The notes: generated from the letters alone by a model not told the origin. A stretch of 64,000 nucleotides of DNA from Bacillota bacterium (GCA_023621995.1 JAMOAB010000124.1:62001-126000); one strand, 5' to 3'. Shown: positions 46,057-56,948, counted from the first letter of the stretch. Numbers and translations: made by a program.

Positions 46057-47841
46057 CTATATGGCTTTTAAAAATCTATATTGGGCTTGACATAGATCGT
46101 AGTATACTCCCTTTTCTTCTATGAGCTTATCATGGTTGCCACTTTCAATTATACGTCCATCATCGACTACCATTATTCTATCGGCTTTTCGTATGGTAGA
46201 GAGTCTGTGGGCAATTACAAAGGAGGTTCTACCTTCTAATAGACGCTCTAAGGCTTTTTGTATCAGTATCTCTGTCTGGGTGTCTATGCTGGATGTTGCT
46301 TCGTCTAATATGAGAATCTTAGGATCGGCAAGGAGTGCCCTGGCAAAGGATATGAGTTGTTTTTGCCCAACCGAAAGCCTAGATCCCCTCTCTTTAACCT
46401 CAGTATAATACCCCTTTTCCATCTCCATTATGAAGTCATGGGCATGGACGGCTTTAGCTGCCTCTATAACTTCTTCGTCAGTGGCATCTAGCCTACCATA
46501 TCGAATATTGTCCATTATAGTGCCTGAGAATATAAATGTATCTTGCTGCATGACACCCATCTGTCTTCTTAGGGAGTGTAACTTTACATCCCTTATGTCA
46601 TAGCCATCTATGCGTACTGCACCCTCAGTTACATCATAGAAACGGCTTATTAGGTTTATTATAGTGCTCTTGCCGGCGCCGGTGGGTCCTACAAGGGCAA
46701 CTGTCTCACCAGGTTCTATATTAAAGCTTACATCCTTGAGTACTGTCTTTTTATCGTCATAACTAAATGTGACATTTTCAAATTCTACTCTTCCTACAAT
46801 GTCGGGCATATCTATGGCATCATCACCATCTTTAATATCAGGTTCGGTGTCCATAATCTCAAATATCCGTTCTGTGGAGGCCATTGCTACCAATATGGAG
46901 TTATAGAAGTTAGATATATTATTAAGCGGCTCCCAGAATCTCCCCGAATACCATATTATAGATAGGAGAGTACCTACGGTTATTTGGCTTACCCCCAATG
47001 ATCTTACTCCGAAAATATATATAAGCACTGTCCCTATGGTGGATATTATATCGATACAGGGCCAGAATAGATTGTTTACCTTTATTGCATCCATCCAGGT
47101 ATCCTTTATATCTTGATTTAACTGTAAGAATATCTTTTCATTTTCTTCTTCCCTTATAAAGGCTTGAGTTACCCTCATACCTGAAAGGCTCTCATGGAGA
47201 TAAGCGTTCATATTAGATGTCTTCTTGCGAACCTCTTGCCATCTATGTCTTATCTTCCTTTTGAGCTTAAATGTTACGAGGAATAGAAGAGGTATAGTGG
47301 CCATGGCTATAAGGGTAAGCTTTACATTAATGGTAAGCATTATTATTATGACAATTATCAAGGTTAGAAAATCGATTAGTACGTTTACGATACCATCTGT
47401 AAACAGCCCATTTAGGGAATTCACATCATTTATTACCCTTACCATTATCTTGCCGGCAGGTCTACTATCGAAAAAGGAAAAAGATAGTTCTTGAATATGA
47501 TCAAATAGATCTTGTCTTAGTGTTGCGATTGCCTCCCGTCCTGCCTTATCCATTATACGTACTCTATATCTTAAGCATAGGGAGTGTATGATGTTTGCTG
47601 CCAGATATGCGATCAATACCCATTGTAGTCCTTCCAGCTTTCCAATACTTATATAATCGTCTATGGCGATCATCATAAGATATGGACCTGATAGGCTAGA
47701 TATGGCTGCAATGACCATGAGACAGAAGGATATAAACATCTCTAGCTTATAAGGTTTTAAATAGCCTAAAAGACGTATGAATTGGCTCTTATTAAACGGC
47801 CGTTCAACGGCTTCGTCATCTATGAGTTTAGTTTGGGCCAT
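46057..47841 (-). CDS. Heterodimeric ABC exporter subunit, catalytic Walker B half
   Basis: A 594-residue half-transporter with six membrane spans (about 35-320) and a nucleotide-binding domain (about 355-594). It has Walker A GPTGAGKST, Walker B ILILDEATSSID with the catalytic Glu, and H-loop IAHRLST. Its signature is LSVGQKQ rather than LSGGQ. Its ATG directly follows the stop of the partner gene, so the two are translated together. This pattern matches heterodimeric multidrug or lipid exporters such as TM287/288, LmrCD or BmrCD. Substrate unknown. Confidence 0.93.
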   Translation of the reverse strand: MAQTKLIDDEAVERPFNKSQFIRLLGYLKPYKLEMFISFCLMVIAAISSLSGPYLMMIAIDDYISIGKLEGLQWVLIAYLAANIIHSLCLRYRVRIMDKAGREAIATLRQDLFDHIQELSFSFFDSRPAGKIMVRVINDVNSLNGLFTDGIVNVLIDFLTLIIVIIIMLTINVKLTLIAMATIPLLFLVTFKLKRKIRHRWQEVRKKTSNMNAYLHESLSGMRVTQAFIREEENEKIFLQLNQDIKDTWMDAIKVNNLFWPCIDIISTIGTVLIYIFGVRSLGVSQITVGTLLSIIWYSGRFWEPLNNISNFYNSILVAMASTERIFEIMDTEPDIKDGDDAIDMPDIVGRVEFENVTFSYDDKKTVLKDVSFNIEPGETVALVGPTGAGKSTIINLISRFYDVTEGAVRIDGYDIRDVKLHSLRRQMGVMQQDTFIFSGTIMDNIRYGRLDATDEEVIEAAKAVHAHDFIMEMEKGYYTEVKERGSRLSVGQKQLISFARALLADPKILILDEATSSIDTQTEILIQKALERLLEGRTSFVIAHRLSTIRKADRIMVVDDGRIIESGNHDKLIEEKGVYYDLCQAQYRFLKAI

Positions 47842-49593
47842 TTAAATCACCTGCTTTCCTGTATTAATTTCATCAAAATCCTTATATTGATCTCTATACA
47901 TTCTATGGTAAAGCCCTCTTTCTCTGAGTAGGGTTTCATGGGTACCCCTTTCAGCTATCCTACCATTGTCTAACACAATTATTTCATCTGCATCTTTGAC
48001 AGAGGAAATTCTATGGGCAATTATAAAAGTAGTTTTGCCCTGGGCTATTTGTCTTAATCCTTTTTGAATTTCATATTCTGTCTCCATATCTACGCTAGAT
48101 GTGCTATCGTCAAGTATTAAAATTTTAGGATCTTTTAATATGGCACGGGCAATGGCAATCCTCTGTTTTTGTCCTCCTGATAACCCTACACCCCTCTCGC
48201 CAATTATGGTATCATATCCATAGGGCATCTCCATTATAAAGTCATGGGCCTGGGCTATCTTTGCAGCCTCTATTATTTCGTTCATAGAGGCATCTACTCT
48301 GCCAAAAGCTATATTTGCCTTTATAGTTTCAGAGAAGAGGAAGGTCTCTTGCATCACGTACCCCATTTGGCTTCTTAATTCCTTTAATTTATAATCTTTG
48401 ATGTCGATGCCATCGATGGTTATCCGTCCGCTTGTACAGTCATAAAATCGTCCTAACAAGTTTACAATAGAAGTTTTTCCAGCTCCAGTGGCGCCCATTA
48501 TGGCGATGGTGCTACCAGGAGCAATGTCTAGATTTATATCTCTTAGAACATGGTTTTGTCTATATTTAAAGGAGACATCTTCGAATCGTATATGCCCCTT
48601 AAAATCTTCTGGGAATACTGCATCTTTCTTTTCTTTAATTGAAGAGCCAAAGTCAAGATAGTAGAATATCTTCTCACCTGAAGATATTGCCTGTTCTGTC
48701 ATATTGATGAGCCAACCCAACATTCGCATAGGGCCTGTTATCATCCACATGTAGCCGGTGAAGGCTACTAAAGTACCCAATGATATATCTCCTTGGATTA
48801 CCATATAACCACCAAATCCTAGGAGTACTAAAGGGCTTACACTACTTAAAAAGTCCATAAAGGGAAAATATGTTGCCCAGATATATGATGCCTCTATATT
48901 CTTTTCCATCTGTCTTCTGTTTTCCTTTGCGAACCTCTCACTTTCATAGTCCTCTCTAGCAAAGGCCTTTACTACCCTAACACCAGATATATTTTCCTGT
49001 GCTCTAGTGTTCAACACTGCATCTTGCTCTCTGATTTGGCCAAATGCAGGACGTATGAGTTTGTCAAAGCGCCATGCTACAAATGCTAGAAGTGGTGTTA
49101 TGAGTATGACTATGGAAGCCAGTTTTACATTTAAATTAAAAAGTATTATGAGGGCTCCTACAAAATGTATAGTATTTTCGATGATAGTTATGGCTCCACC
49201 TGCAAAGAAATTTCGTATACCCTCTATATCCCCTGTCATACGTGACATGATGTCACCTATTCTATGGTTGTCATAAAATTCATATGGTAGCTCTTGAAGA
49301 TGGGTGTACATTCTATGTCTAAGGTCAAATACTAAGTTTTGGGATATATCCTCAAACATGTATGATCTGAGATATATGAGGATACTGCGAATCACTGTGA
49401 GTACCACCAAAAGGGTGAGTATCTTACCGAGTTTGTCTATCTGTCCATCCTTGATTACATCATCTATGAGTATTTTGGTAAGATATGGTGATACAAGCCT
49501 TGTTAATACCACAATAATTAAGAGGCCTACAGCCAATGCAGTCCTCTTCTTGTAATTGCCTAAAAGGGCGAATATTCTCTTTAAAATGTCCAA
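47842..49593 (-). CDS. Heterodimeric ABC exporter subunit, degenerate Walker B half
   Basis: A 583-residue half-transporter with six spans and a nucleotide-binding domain with Walker A GATGAGKTS and canonical signature LSGGQKQRIAIARA. Its Walker B is ILILDDSTSSVD, with Asp where the catalytic Glu is normally found. Together with the partner's altered signature this gives one degenerate ATP site and one consensus site. The TTG start follows GAGGAGGTATTTGT. First gene of the pair. Confidence 0.93.
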   Translation of the reverse strand: MDILKRIFALLGNYKKRTALAVGLLIIVVLTRLVSPYLTKILIDDVIKDGQIDKLGKILTLLVVLTVIRSILIYLRSYMFEDISQNLVFDLRHRMYTHLQELPYEFYDNHRIGDIMSRMTGDIEGIRNFFAGGAITIIENTIHFVGALIILFNLNVKLASIVILITPLLAFVAWRFDKLIRPAFGQIREQDAVLNTRAQENISGVRVVKAFAREDYESERFAKENRRQMEKNIEASYIWATYFPFMDFLSSVSPLVLLGFGGYMVIQGDISLGTLVAFTGYMWMITGPMRMLGWLINMTEQAISSGEKIFYYLDFGSSIKEKKDAVFPEDFKGHIRFEDVSFKYRQNHVLRDINLDIAPGSTIAIMGATGAGKTSIVNLLGRFYDCTSGRITIDGIDIKDYKLKELRSQMGYVMQETFLFSETIKANIAFGRVDASMNEIIEAAKIAQAHDFIMEMPYGYDTIIGERGVGLSGGQKQRIAIARAILKDPKILILDDSTSSVDMETEYEIQKGLRQIAQGKTTFIIAHRISSVKDADEIIVLDNGRIAERGTHETLLRERGLYHRMYRDQYKDFDEINTGKQVI

Positions 49594-49642
49594 ACAAATA
49601 CCTCCTCAAACTTACTACTATTATAGGGTAGTGTTCGACTAT

Positions 49643-49671
49643 ATATTAAAGGTATTTTATCTATACGTCAA
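49643..49671 (-). promoter_or_regulatory. Possible promoter of the ABC exporter pair
   Basis: On the minus strand TTGACG (49671-49666) and TAATAT (49648-49643), 17-base spacer. The remaining gap to 49967 shows no supported gene. Confidence 0.45.
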
Positions 49672-49967
49672 AGAGTGTATGAGCGCAGATAATATCATAT
49701 CTAATCTTAGTTATCATTCTTATCAATTATGCTTGAATTACACGTGTAATTGGCACTTTAATAGCGAATTACTACCATCTCTATTTTGGAAGAATAAAGG
49801 GGTGAATTTAAGGCACAAAATTAGCTCAAAAAGACTATTGATAATATGTAAAAGAGCATTCTAAATTGGGAAGATATTATATGTATTCTCTACAAATATT
49901 CTGAGTTTGATGGTTGGTGGCTATAATTGCTAGGCTATCTATATAAGACAAACACAGGGGGATATAG

Positions 49968-50291
49968 ATGTTAGAGAAAAAAGTGTATAAAAGCGATGCT
50001 ATGCTCATGCTGAGGGAATTTATAGAGAACACAGGAGTTTTTGGACTCTGCTTATTTATCTTATTTCTGTTTATACTTCTCGATATGACTGTAGCTAACC
50101 CGGGAAAAGAGTTATGGCCTTCTGAATATTTACTAGCCTTTGGAGCTCTGGTGTTCACCTCTTCAGAATTGTGGGCATTTGTTTGGTGCAATATATGTAT
50201 TGAAATTACAGATAGTAGTCTACGATTTATTAGGAGAGATAAAACTTATGCTAAATATCCTTTGGCTGCACAATTTAGCACAAAGGCTTAG
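49968..50291 (+). CDS. Small two-span membrane protein of unknown function
   Basis: A 107-residue frame: the ATG follows AGGGGG at six bases. The basic N-terminus is followed by two hydrophobic segments (VFGLCLFILFLFILLDMTVA, and about LLAFGALVFTSSELWAFVW) and a basic tail. No family is recognised. It lies in a gene-poor area next to a pseudogene, so it could itself be a shortened remnant. Confidence 0.5.
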   Translation: MLEKKVYKSDAMLMLREFIENTGVFGLCLFILFLFILLDMTVANPGKELWPSEYLLAFGALVFTSSELWAFVWCNICIEITDSSLRFIRRDKTYAKYPLAAQFSTKA

Positions 50292-50465
50292 AGGGAATAT
50301 TTTTAACATGTAATATTAATAGTCACATCTAGATCTATTCTAATGAGGCAGTATATCAAGCAGATAAGCAATTTTTGGAGATAGGGCGGTAAAATTATGT
50401 ATTCATATTATGCATATTGGATCTTGGAATGAATGGTATACATGTGGATATTTGGGAGGTGTTTT

Positions 50466-50779
50466 ATGGATTATTGTATTAAGGAAATAAATGGTTATAA
50501 TTTCGATGAATGGGTTAAAATGGCCTTAACCCTCTGGTCTTACAATTCGGAAGAGGGACTTAGAGAAGGTTTTAGCAATCTGTTAAACTCTGAAAAAGAG
50601 AAGAGTTTAATTTTAGAATAGAAGATGAATATGTAGGCATTATAAATCTATCAATTAAAAGTGATTGTGTTGAGGGCTCGAATTCAAGTCTTGTAGGATA
50701 TATAGAGGGAATATATGTAAAATCGGAATATAGATGCCAAGGACTTAAACCTAAATTAAGGTTAAATATTTTAAGATAA
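50466..50779 (+). pseudogene. Decayed aminoglycoside 6'-N-acetyltransferase (GNAT)
   Basis: The ATG after GGGAGGTGTTTT opens a frame of 51 codons (NFDEWVKMALTLW; EEGLREGFSNLL) that stops at 50621. A second frame, open from about 50590, continues the same protein (EDEYVGIINLSIKSD; YIEGIYVKSEYRCQG) to a stop at 50779. The two pieces match the N-terminal and central parts of AAC(6')-type acetyltransferases. One indel near 50595-50612 separates them. The C-terminal third, including the rest of the acetyl-CoA site, is missing, so the gene should be inactive. Confidence 0.75.
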
Positions 50780-50861
50780 AAGATGTATTCGCAACTTTAT
50801 CATTTGTATCTGACTAATAAAAAATATGCTCATGAATAAGTAGATTTTGCTTTCCCATAGT

Positions 50862-50890
50862 TTGAAGAATGTAATTTTTTGTGATATAAT
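50862..50890 (+). promoter_or_regulatory. Possible promoter of the activase gene
   Basis: TTGAAG (50862-50867) and TATAAT (50885-50890), 17-base spacer, giving a leader of about 200 bases. This 318-base gap holds this site and an inverted repeat but no gene. Confidence 0.5.
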
Positions 50891-51008
50891 GCCGAAATAA
50901 AGAAGTATCATTAGGTTAATACTTTAACTAATATATTTTAGAAAAGTTTTGTTGATTTAATGAAATTAATTTTATTTAATAAGTTTTAGCAATAGACTAT
51001 ATATCTAT

Positions 51009-51043
51009 GTATCATATATATATAGCATACATATATATGATAC
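51009..51043. repeat. Inverted repeat in the activase leader
   Basis: GTATCATATATAT (51009-51021) is the exact reverse complement of 51031-51043, loop of nine bases, about 55 bases before the start codon. Confidence 0.7.
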
Positions 51044-51097
51044 AAGGGTACGGAAGGTAAAATTTATTATATATAAATAAGGGGGCTCTAGTAGTTT

Positions 51098-54000
51098 ATG
51101 GGAGCTAAAAAAGCCATGGGAAAGCCACTTCATTTAGGACTAGATGTCGGTTCCACAACTGTAAAATTGGTCTTAATAGATGACAATAATCAGATAATAT
51201 ATAGCAATTATAGACGGCATTATTCAGACGTAGAAAAAAGTGTTGAGGAGATACTGGAAGAAGCTTATAAAAACTTAGGTGAGTTTGAAGCTACTATAGC
51301 TGTTACAGGATCTGGTGGTTTAATGGTACACAAGTGGCTAGATATACCATTTGTACAAGAGGTCATAGCATGCTCTATGGCGGTTGAAGAACTTATACCT
51401 GAGACCGATGTTGCAATTGAACTAGGCGGTGAAGATGCTAAGATAACCTATTTTTCAGGTAATATGGAACAGAGAATGAACGGTACTTGCGCTGGTGGTA
51501 CTGGTGCGTTCATAGACCAGATGGCTGCTCTTATAGAGACTGATGCTAAAGGTTTAGATGATCTTGCAAGGGTACATAAGAACATATATCCTATTGCATC
51601 TCGCTGTGGTGTATTTGCTAAGACTGATGTACAAGCTCTATTAAACCAAGGTGCAGCTAAAGAAGATATTGCAGCATCAGTATTTCAGTCAGTAGTCAAC
51701 CAGACAATAACAGCACTAGCCTGTGGACGAAAGATACAGGGGAAAGTTGCTTTTATGGGTGGACCACTTCATTTTTTACCTGAACTTAGGAAAAGGTTTG
51801 TAGAGACATTAGAACTTAAAGATGAGGATGTAATCATTCCCCAAAACTCCCAATTGTTTGTGGCAATGGGAGCGGCCATAGCCTCTAGAAACGGTGAGGT
51901 TATGAGTTTTGTAGAACTACACGATAGATTAGACCATTTTGAGGCAAGTATAGATAGGGAAATAAAAAGACTTAGACCACTATTCATAGATCAAGATGAG
52001 TATAGGGAATTCAAAGATAGACATGATAGACACAAGGTTCGCATGGGAGACATAAAATCTTTTAGTGGCAATTGTTTTTTAGGAATAGACGCAGGCTCTA
52101 CAACTACCAAAGCAGTACTCATAGATGAGAACAATCAAATACTCTATTCTTACTATGACAATAATAAGGGAAGACCACTTGAGATTACAATAGATATATT
52201 GAAGGAGATATATGAACTCCTACCTGAAGGTGCTATTATAGCTAACTCTGCAGTTACAGGATATGGTGAAGAGCTTATAAAATCTGCACTGGGTGTAGAT
52301 ATAGGTATGGTAGAGACTATTGCCCACTATAGGGCAGCAGAACATTTTCAGCCTGGAGTCGATTTTATAATCGATATAGGTGGACAGGATATGAAATGTA
52401 TTCGTATAAAGGATGGGGTCATAGAAGATATACTACTAAATGAAGCGTGTTCTTCAGGTTGTGGTTCCTTTATTGAAACGTTTGCCCATTCCATAGGCAT
52501 GGGAGTAGAGGATTTTTTGCAAAACGCACTAAATGCTGAAAACCCTGTAGATCTAGGCTCACGGTGTACAGTATTTATGAATTCTCGAGTAAAGCAGGCG
52601 CAGAAGGAAGGAGCAACTGTTGGAGATATAGCTGCAGGGCTTTCGTATTCTGTGGTGAAAAATGCCCTACAAAAAGTCATAAGGATAAAAAACACAGAAG
52701 AGTTAGGTGAGAAGATAGTTGCCCAAGGAGGTACTTTCTCAAGTGATGCAATACTTAGAAGTTTTGAACTCTTGTCGGATAGGGAGGTTGTACGTCCTTC
52801 TATACCAGGGTTAATGGGTGCTTTAGGTGCCGCCCTAACTGCTAAGGAAGAATATACTGCTGGATATGAATCAACTCTTATCGACCTGGAAGACATAAGT
52901 GAATTTACACATAAGACTAATATGGTACGATGCGGAAGGTGTGGAAACAACTGTCTATTAACCATAAGTGACTTTGGCTCTAGAGGTAGATTCATATCAG
53001 GTAATAGATGTGAGAGAGCCTATGGCGCAGGTAGATCTAAGGCCGATATACCTAACTTGTATAGATATAAGTATGACAGAATATTTGGATATGAACCATT
53101 GCCCGAGGAAGAGGCACCAAGGGGTGTTGTGGGCATGCCTAGAGTTCTTAATATGTACGAGAACTATCCATTTTGGTTTACCCTCTTTACAGAGTTAGGC
53201 TTTAGAGTAGAACTTTCTTGTCATTCGTCTAGGGACGTATATGAGATGGGTATGGATACTGTACCCTCTGATTCCATTTGCTATCCTGCAAAACTAGCTC
53301 ATGGTCATATTATGGACCTTATACACAAGGGTATTAAGTTTATATTCTATCCTTGTGTCTTCTATGAGAAGAAAGAGGACAAAGAGGCCAATAATCATCT
53401 GAATTGTCCCATAGTGATATCCTATGCTGAAGTGATAGAGAACAACATAGACGAAGTAAATGGCGAGGATATAATCTTTATGCATCCATTTGTATCACTA
53501 GATGATTTAGATGGGCTTAAAAAGCACATTTACAATGAACTGCGTCCCTTCAGAATCTCTAGGCGAGAAGTGAATAGTGCAGTTGATAAGGCATGGGCAG
53601 AAAAACAAAGGGCTATAAGGGATATTGAGAATAAAGGAGAAGAGACTTTAAGATATATACAGGATAAGGAAATAAAGGGTATAGTACTTGCAGGCCGACC
53701 ATACCACATAGATCCAGAGATAAACCATGGTATATCTGATCTCATAACTTCCCTTGGAATGGCTGTTCTTACAGAGGATTCGATTGCCCATCTCGGCCAG
53801 GTAGAGCGCCCAATTAGGGTAGTAGATCAGTGGACGTTCCACTCTAGACTTTATGCTGCAGCCAGTTTTGTGGCAACACAAAAGGATATCGAACTGGTAC
53901 AACTAAATTCATTTGGCTGCGGCTTAGATGCAGTAACTACTGATCAGGTAGAGGAGATATTGTCCGGATACAATAAGCTCTATACCCTGATCAAGATAGA

Positions 54001-55363
54001 TGAGCTCAACAATTTAGGTGCAGCTAAGATAAGATTGCGATCGTTGATGGCGGCAATGGAAGAGCGGGATAGAAATAATTTTGAACCTGAAAAGGTTGGG
54101 AAACCTTATAATAGGGTTATATTTACTAAAAAGATGCGAGAAGAACACACCATATTGGTTCCCCAGATGGCACCTATACACTTTGAGCTTATAGAAGCAG
54201 CTATGCGGACATGTGGCTATAATCTAGAGATATTGCCTTCGGTAGATAAGGATGCAATAGATGAGGGGCTAAGCCTTGTAAATAACGATGCCTGCTATCC
54301 TGCCATAATAACGGTAGGGCAGTTTATACATGCCCTCAAATCGGGTAAATATGACCTTAACAACACGTCTGTACTTATGAGCCAAACTGGTGGGGTATGT
54401 AGGGCCTCTAACTATATAGGTTTTATCCGTAAAGCATTGAGAGACGCAGGATTTGAAGATATTCCAGTAATATCTGTAAGTCCCTCTGGACTTGAGAGCA
54501 ATCCTGGTTTCACCTATTCGTGGGATATGGCTACTAAAGGTGTAATGGCCCTTTTATATGGAGATCTTCTTATGAATGTACTATATAGGGTGAGACCATA
54601 TGAGAAGGTGGAAGGATCTGCAAATGCTCTATTTGATACTTGGATGGAGAGATGTAAAGAATCTGTGAGAAAGGGAGATCGATCAGAGTTTAAGCAATAC
54701 GTTCAGGAGATTGTAGATGACTTTGACAATCTAGAACTTAGAGATATACAAAAGCCCAAGGTAGGAATAGTAGGTGAAATTCTTGTCAAGTATCATCCTA
54801 CTGCCAACAATAACCTTGTAGATATTCTAGAGGCAGAAGGTGCAGAAGTAGTGGTGCCAGATTTGACGGGGTTCTTACTCTATTGTGCACAGAACGAGCG
54901 TTATAAACATAAACATCTATCTAAGGGGAAAATAAATAAGATTGCAGGAGATATTGCAATTGGTTATCTAGAATTTTGGAGAAAGGATATGAAGAGGGTA
55001 CTTAGAAAGAGCAAACGCTTTACACCCCCTAATACAGTAAAAGAACTAGGAAGTGCAGCCAAGCCGGTGGTTGCCCTTGGCAACCAGGCGGGTGAGGGCT
55101 GGTTGCTTACAGCAGATATGGTAGTTCTAATAGAGCAAGGCGTAGAGAATATCGTATGTGTACAGCCATTTGCCTGTCTACCCAACCACATTACGGGTAA
55201 GGGTGTCATAAGGAGACTTAAATCTATGTATTCTAATGCAAATATTGTAGCCATCGACTATGATCCGGGGGCAAGTGAAGTAAATCAGCTAAACAGAATA
55301 AAACTTATGCTGGCCAATGCTTTTAAGAATATGGGGCAGTCATATGCAGAGCAAGGAATATAA
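51098..55363 (+). CDS. Fused 2-hydroxyacyl-CoA dehydratase activase-like protein (double ASKHA ATPase plus dehydratase-like region)
   Basis: A 1421-residue fusion. Two BadF/BcrA-type ASKHA ATPase domains come first: about 10-270 ([29 protein letters not shown]) and about 325-590 ([29 protein letters not shown]). The cysteines in these loops are those that hold a bridging 4Fe-4S cluster in HgdC-type activators. A CGRCGNNC motif (about 607-615) and DUF2229- and HgdB-like regions follow to the C-terminus. Such proteins couple ATP hydrolysis to low-potential electron transfer; the substrate of the large fused form is not established. It is transcribed alone. The GGGGG site is 12 bases from the ATG. 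Confidence 0.88.
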   Translation: MGAKKAMGKPLHLGLDVGSTTVKLVLIDDNNQIIYSNYRRHYSDVEKSVEEILEEAYKNLGEFEATIAVTGSGGLMVHKWLDIPFVQEVIACSMAVEELIPETDVAIELGGEDAKITYFSGNMEQRMNGTCAGGTGAFIDQMAALIETDAKGLDDLARVHKNIYPIASRCGVFAKTDVQALLNQGAAKEDIAASVFQSVVNQTITALACGRKIQGKVAFMGGPLHFLPELRKRFVETLELKDEDVIIPQNSQLFVAMGAAIASRNGEVMSFVELHDRLDHFEASIDREIKRLRPLFIDQDEYREFKDRHDRHKVRMGDIKSFSGNCFLGIDAGSTTTKAVLIDENNQILYSYYDNNKGRPLEITIDILKEIYELLPEGAIIANSAVTGYGEELIKSALGVDIGMVETIAHYRAAEHFQPGVDFIIDIGGQDMKCIRIKDGVIEDILLNEACSSGCGSFIETFAHSIGMGVEDFLQNALNAENPVDLGSRCTVFMNSRVKQAQKEGATVGDIAAGLSYSVVKNALQKVIRIKNTEELGEKIVAQGGTFSSDAILRSFELLSDREVVRPSIPGLMGALGAALTAKEEYTAGYESTLIDLEDISEFTHKTNMVRCGRCGNNCLLTISDFGSRGRFISGNRCERAYGAGRSKADIPNLYRYKYDRIFGYEPLPEEEAPRGVVGMPRVLNMYENYPFWFTLFTELGFRVELSCHSSRDVYEMGMDTVPSDSICYPAKLAHGHIMDLIHKGIKFIFYPCVFYEKKEDKEANNHLNCPIVISYAEVIENNIDEVNGEDIIFMHPFVSLDDLDGLKKHIYNELRPFRISRREVNSAVDKAWAEKQRAIRDIENKGEETLRYIQDKEIKGIVLAGRPYHIDPEINHGISDLITSLGMAVLTEDSIAHLGQVERPIRVVDQWTFHSRLYAAASFVATQKDIELVQLNSFGCGLDAVTTDQVEEILSGYNKLYTLIKIDELNNLGAAKIRLRSLMAAMEERDRNNFEPEKVGKPYNRVIFTKKMREEHTILVPQMAPIHFELIEAAMRTCGYNLEILPSVDKDAIDEGLSLVNNDACYPAIITVGQFIHALKSGKYDLNNTSVLMSQTGGVCRASNYIGFIRKALRDAGFEDIPVISVSPSGLESNPGFTYSWDMATKGVMALLYGDLLMNVLYRVRPYEKVEGSANALFDTWMERCKESVRKGDRSEFKQYVQEIVDDFDNLELRDIQKPKVGIVGEILVKYHPTANNNLVDILEAEGAEVVVPDLTGFLLYCAQNERYKHKHLSKGKINKIAGDIAIGYLEFWRKDMKRVLRKSKRFTPPNTVKELGSAAKPVVALGNQAGEGWLLTADMVVLIEQGVENIVCVQPFACLPNHITGKGVIRRLKSMYSNANIVAIDYDPGASEVNQLNRIKLMLANAFKNMGQSYAEQGI

Positions 55364-55379
55364 GACAATTGAGATAGCT

Positions 55380-55413
55380 AAAGGCACTCTACTTAAGTAG
55401 AGTGCCTTTTAAT
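55380..55413. terminator. 30-base palindromic bidirectional terminator
   Basis: 55380-55394 is the exact reverse complement of 55395-55409, followed by T-rich sequence. It lies between the activase and the convergent radical SAM gene. Confidence 0.85.
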
Positions 55414-55419
55414 TTTTGA

Positions 55420-56775
55420 TTAACTTGATTTTTTAAGTTGGTTGTAAATATTGTTGTTATCCATATCTGAGGCCTTTTTAAATATACTACATCCCACATT
55501 ACTAGCTATACATAGTCCTATTCTTCTCATGCCTGCTTCGAAACCAAATAATTTAAACATCTTTAGTGCACCTTTAAAAGAGTAAAATTCATCTACTGCA
55601 TTGAAGAATTCTGCTTGCAACTCCCAGGGAGTCATGTTTTTGGGTTTGAATACTACATTCATCATGTCGTAGTACTGCCAATCATCTATGAGTATACGAT
55701 CTTCCCTTTTAAACTGTTCATATAGGGGTGTTCCAGGATAAGGAGTAAGTATGGCAGGTTGGAGCTGATATGCATTTATCTCTTTGCAAAACTTAACTGC
55801 CTCTCTTATATCCTCTTTGGTGTCATAGTCTAGTCCCAATACTAGACTAGCTATTAGTTTAATATTATATTTTTGTAGTGTTTCGCCACACATTCGTATA
55901 TCCTCTATTTGCTGTTTTTTATTTATGTAGTCTAGAGACTCTTGGTTTAGTGATTCTATACCTATTAGAACCCTATTGAGATTAGTGTCTCTAAGCAGCT
56001 CCAAAAGTTCCTTGTCTTTTGCCATATCAGTTCTGCCAAAATAGAAGGTCTCCTTAAAAAATACATCCTCTCTTATCATCTTTTCTAATATTTCTTTTGC
56101 CCTGGGCTTATTTGCTGTAAAATTATCATCTTCAAAGTTTACATATTTAAAGCCCATACTCTTATACATCTTTAGCTCTTCAATGACATTATCTGGGCTT
56201 CTGTATCTATATGGATGGAACATGCGGGAAGTTGTACAGAATATACAGTCAAAGGGACAACCTCTTGATGTCATAAGGTTTGCAGCTTGGCAGGGTGTCT
56301 CGAGTATAGAGTAATCAGGGAAGGGTATAGTATCTAGATCTTCCACGGGAGGGGCATATATTATGTCATCATCTATATTACCTTCCATTACATCTACTAT
56401 TACATTCTCTGCCTCCCCTACTACAACATGATCTGCATGTTTTGAGGCTTCCTCAGGAAGGGATGAAGCGTGTATACCACCTATGACAACTGGTTTTTTG
56501 TATTGTTCTCTTAAAATATCTCCAAGTTCATATGCCCTTACTGCATTAGAAGTCATAGTGTAGATTCCTACTATATCAGCCTTTTTTACAACATCAATAT
56601 CTACATCTTCATATAGTTCTTCGTAAACTTTGACGTTGTGACCGGCATCTTTTAAAATTCTACCTAGCACAAGGGGACCGGTTATAGAGTTACTTCTACC
56701 ATAAAATGAGCCGCCTAACCTATAGATCCAATTACGGCGTACATCTGCTGCAGGAACGATAAATAATATATTCAC
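55420..56775 (-). CDS. B12-binding-domain radical SAM protein
   Basis: A 451-residue enzyme. The N-terminal ~140 residues form a cobalamin-binding-like Rossmann domain (GPLVLGRILKDAGHNVKVYEE; ADIVGIYTMTSNA; VVIGGIHASSLPEEA). The radical SAM core starts with CPFDCIFC (CxxxCxxC) around residue 175 and runs to about 390 (GIESLNQESLDYINKKQ; LTPYPGTPLYEQF). Relatives act as methyltransferases or in tetrapyrrole or lipid modification; the substrate here is unknown. The GTG at 56775 follows AAGGAG at eight bases; the GTG nine bases upstream is too close to the site. Confidence 0.9.
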   Translation of the reverse strand: MNILFIVPAADVRRNWIYRLGGSFYGRSNSITGPLVLGRILKDAGHNVKVYEELYEDVDIDVVKKADIVGIYTMTSNAVRAYELGDILREQYKKPVVIGGIHASSLPEEASKHADHVVVGEAENVIVDVMEGNIDDDIIYAPPVEDLDTIPFPDYSILETPCQAANLMTSRGCPFDCIFCTTSRMFHPYRYRSPDNVIEELKMYKSMGFKYVNFEDDNFTANKPRAKEILEKMIREDVFFKETFYFGRTDMAKDKELLELLRDTNLNRVLIGIESLNQESLDYINKKQQIEDIRMCGETLQKYNIKLIASLVLGLDYDTKEDIREAVKFCKEINAYQLQPAILTPYPGTPLYEQFKREDRILIDDWQYYDMMNVVFKPKNMTPWELQAEFFNAVDEFYSFKGALKMFKLFGFEAGMRRIGLCIASNVGCSIFKKASDMDNNNIYNQLKKSS

Positions 56776-56818
56776 ATAATACACTCCTTCAAATACTTGT
56801 ATAAAAGTTTACTTTATA

Positions 56819-56847
56819 TATATAAGTATACTATATATACTTATATA
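56819..56847. repeat. Inverted repeat upstream of the radical SAM gene
   Basis: TATATAAGTATA (56819-56830) is the reverse complement of 56836-56847, about 44 bases upstream of the minus-strand start. It could be an operator. Confidence 0.6.
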
Positions 56848-56948
56848 TTCAATGTATATTATCATTGAATTGGCATGGACTTTTCTATAGTATAAAATGG
56901 TAAATAACATCTCGATCAATTTAAAATTATTTCTTAGGAGGAATAAAA

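Noticed and set aside
49556-49864. 102-codon plus-strand frame opposite the start of the ABC exporter gene
   Set aside because: No ribosome site, starts inside the minus-strand gene's coding end, and composition is not protein-like.
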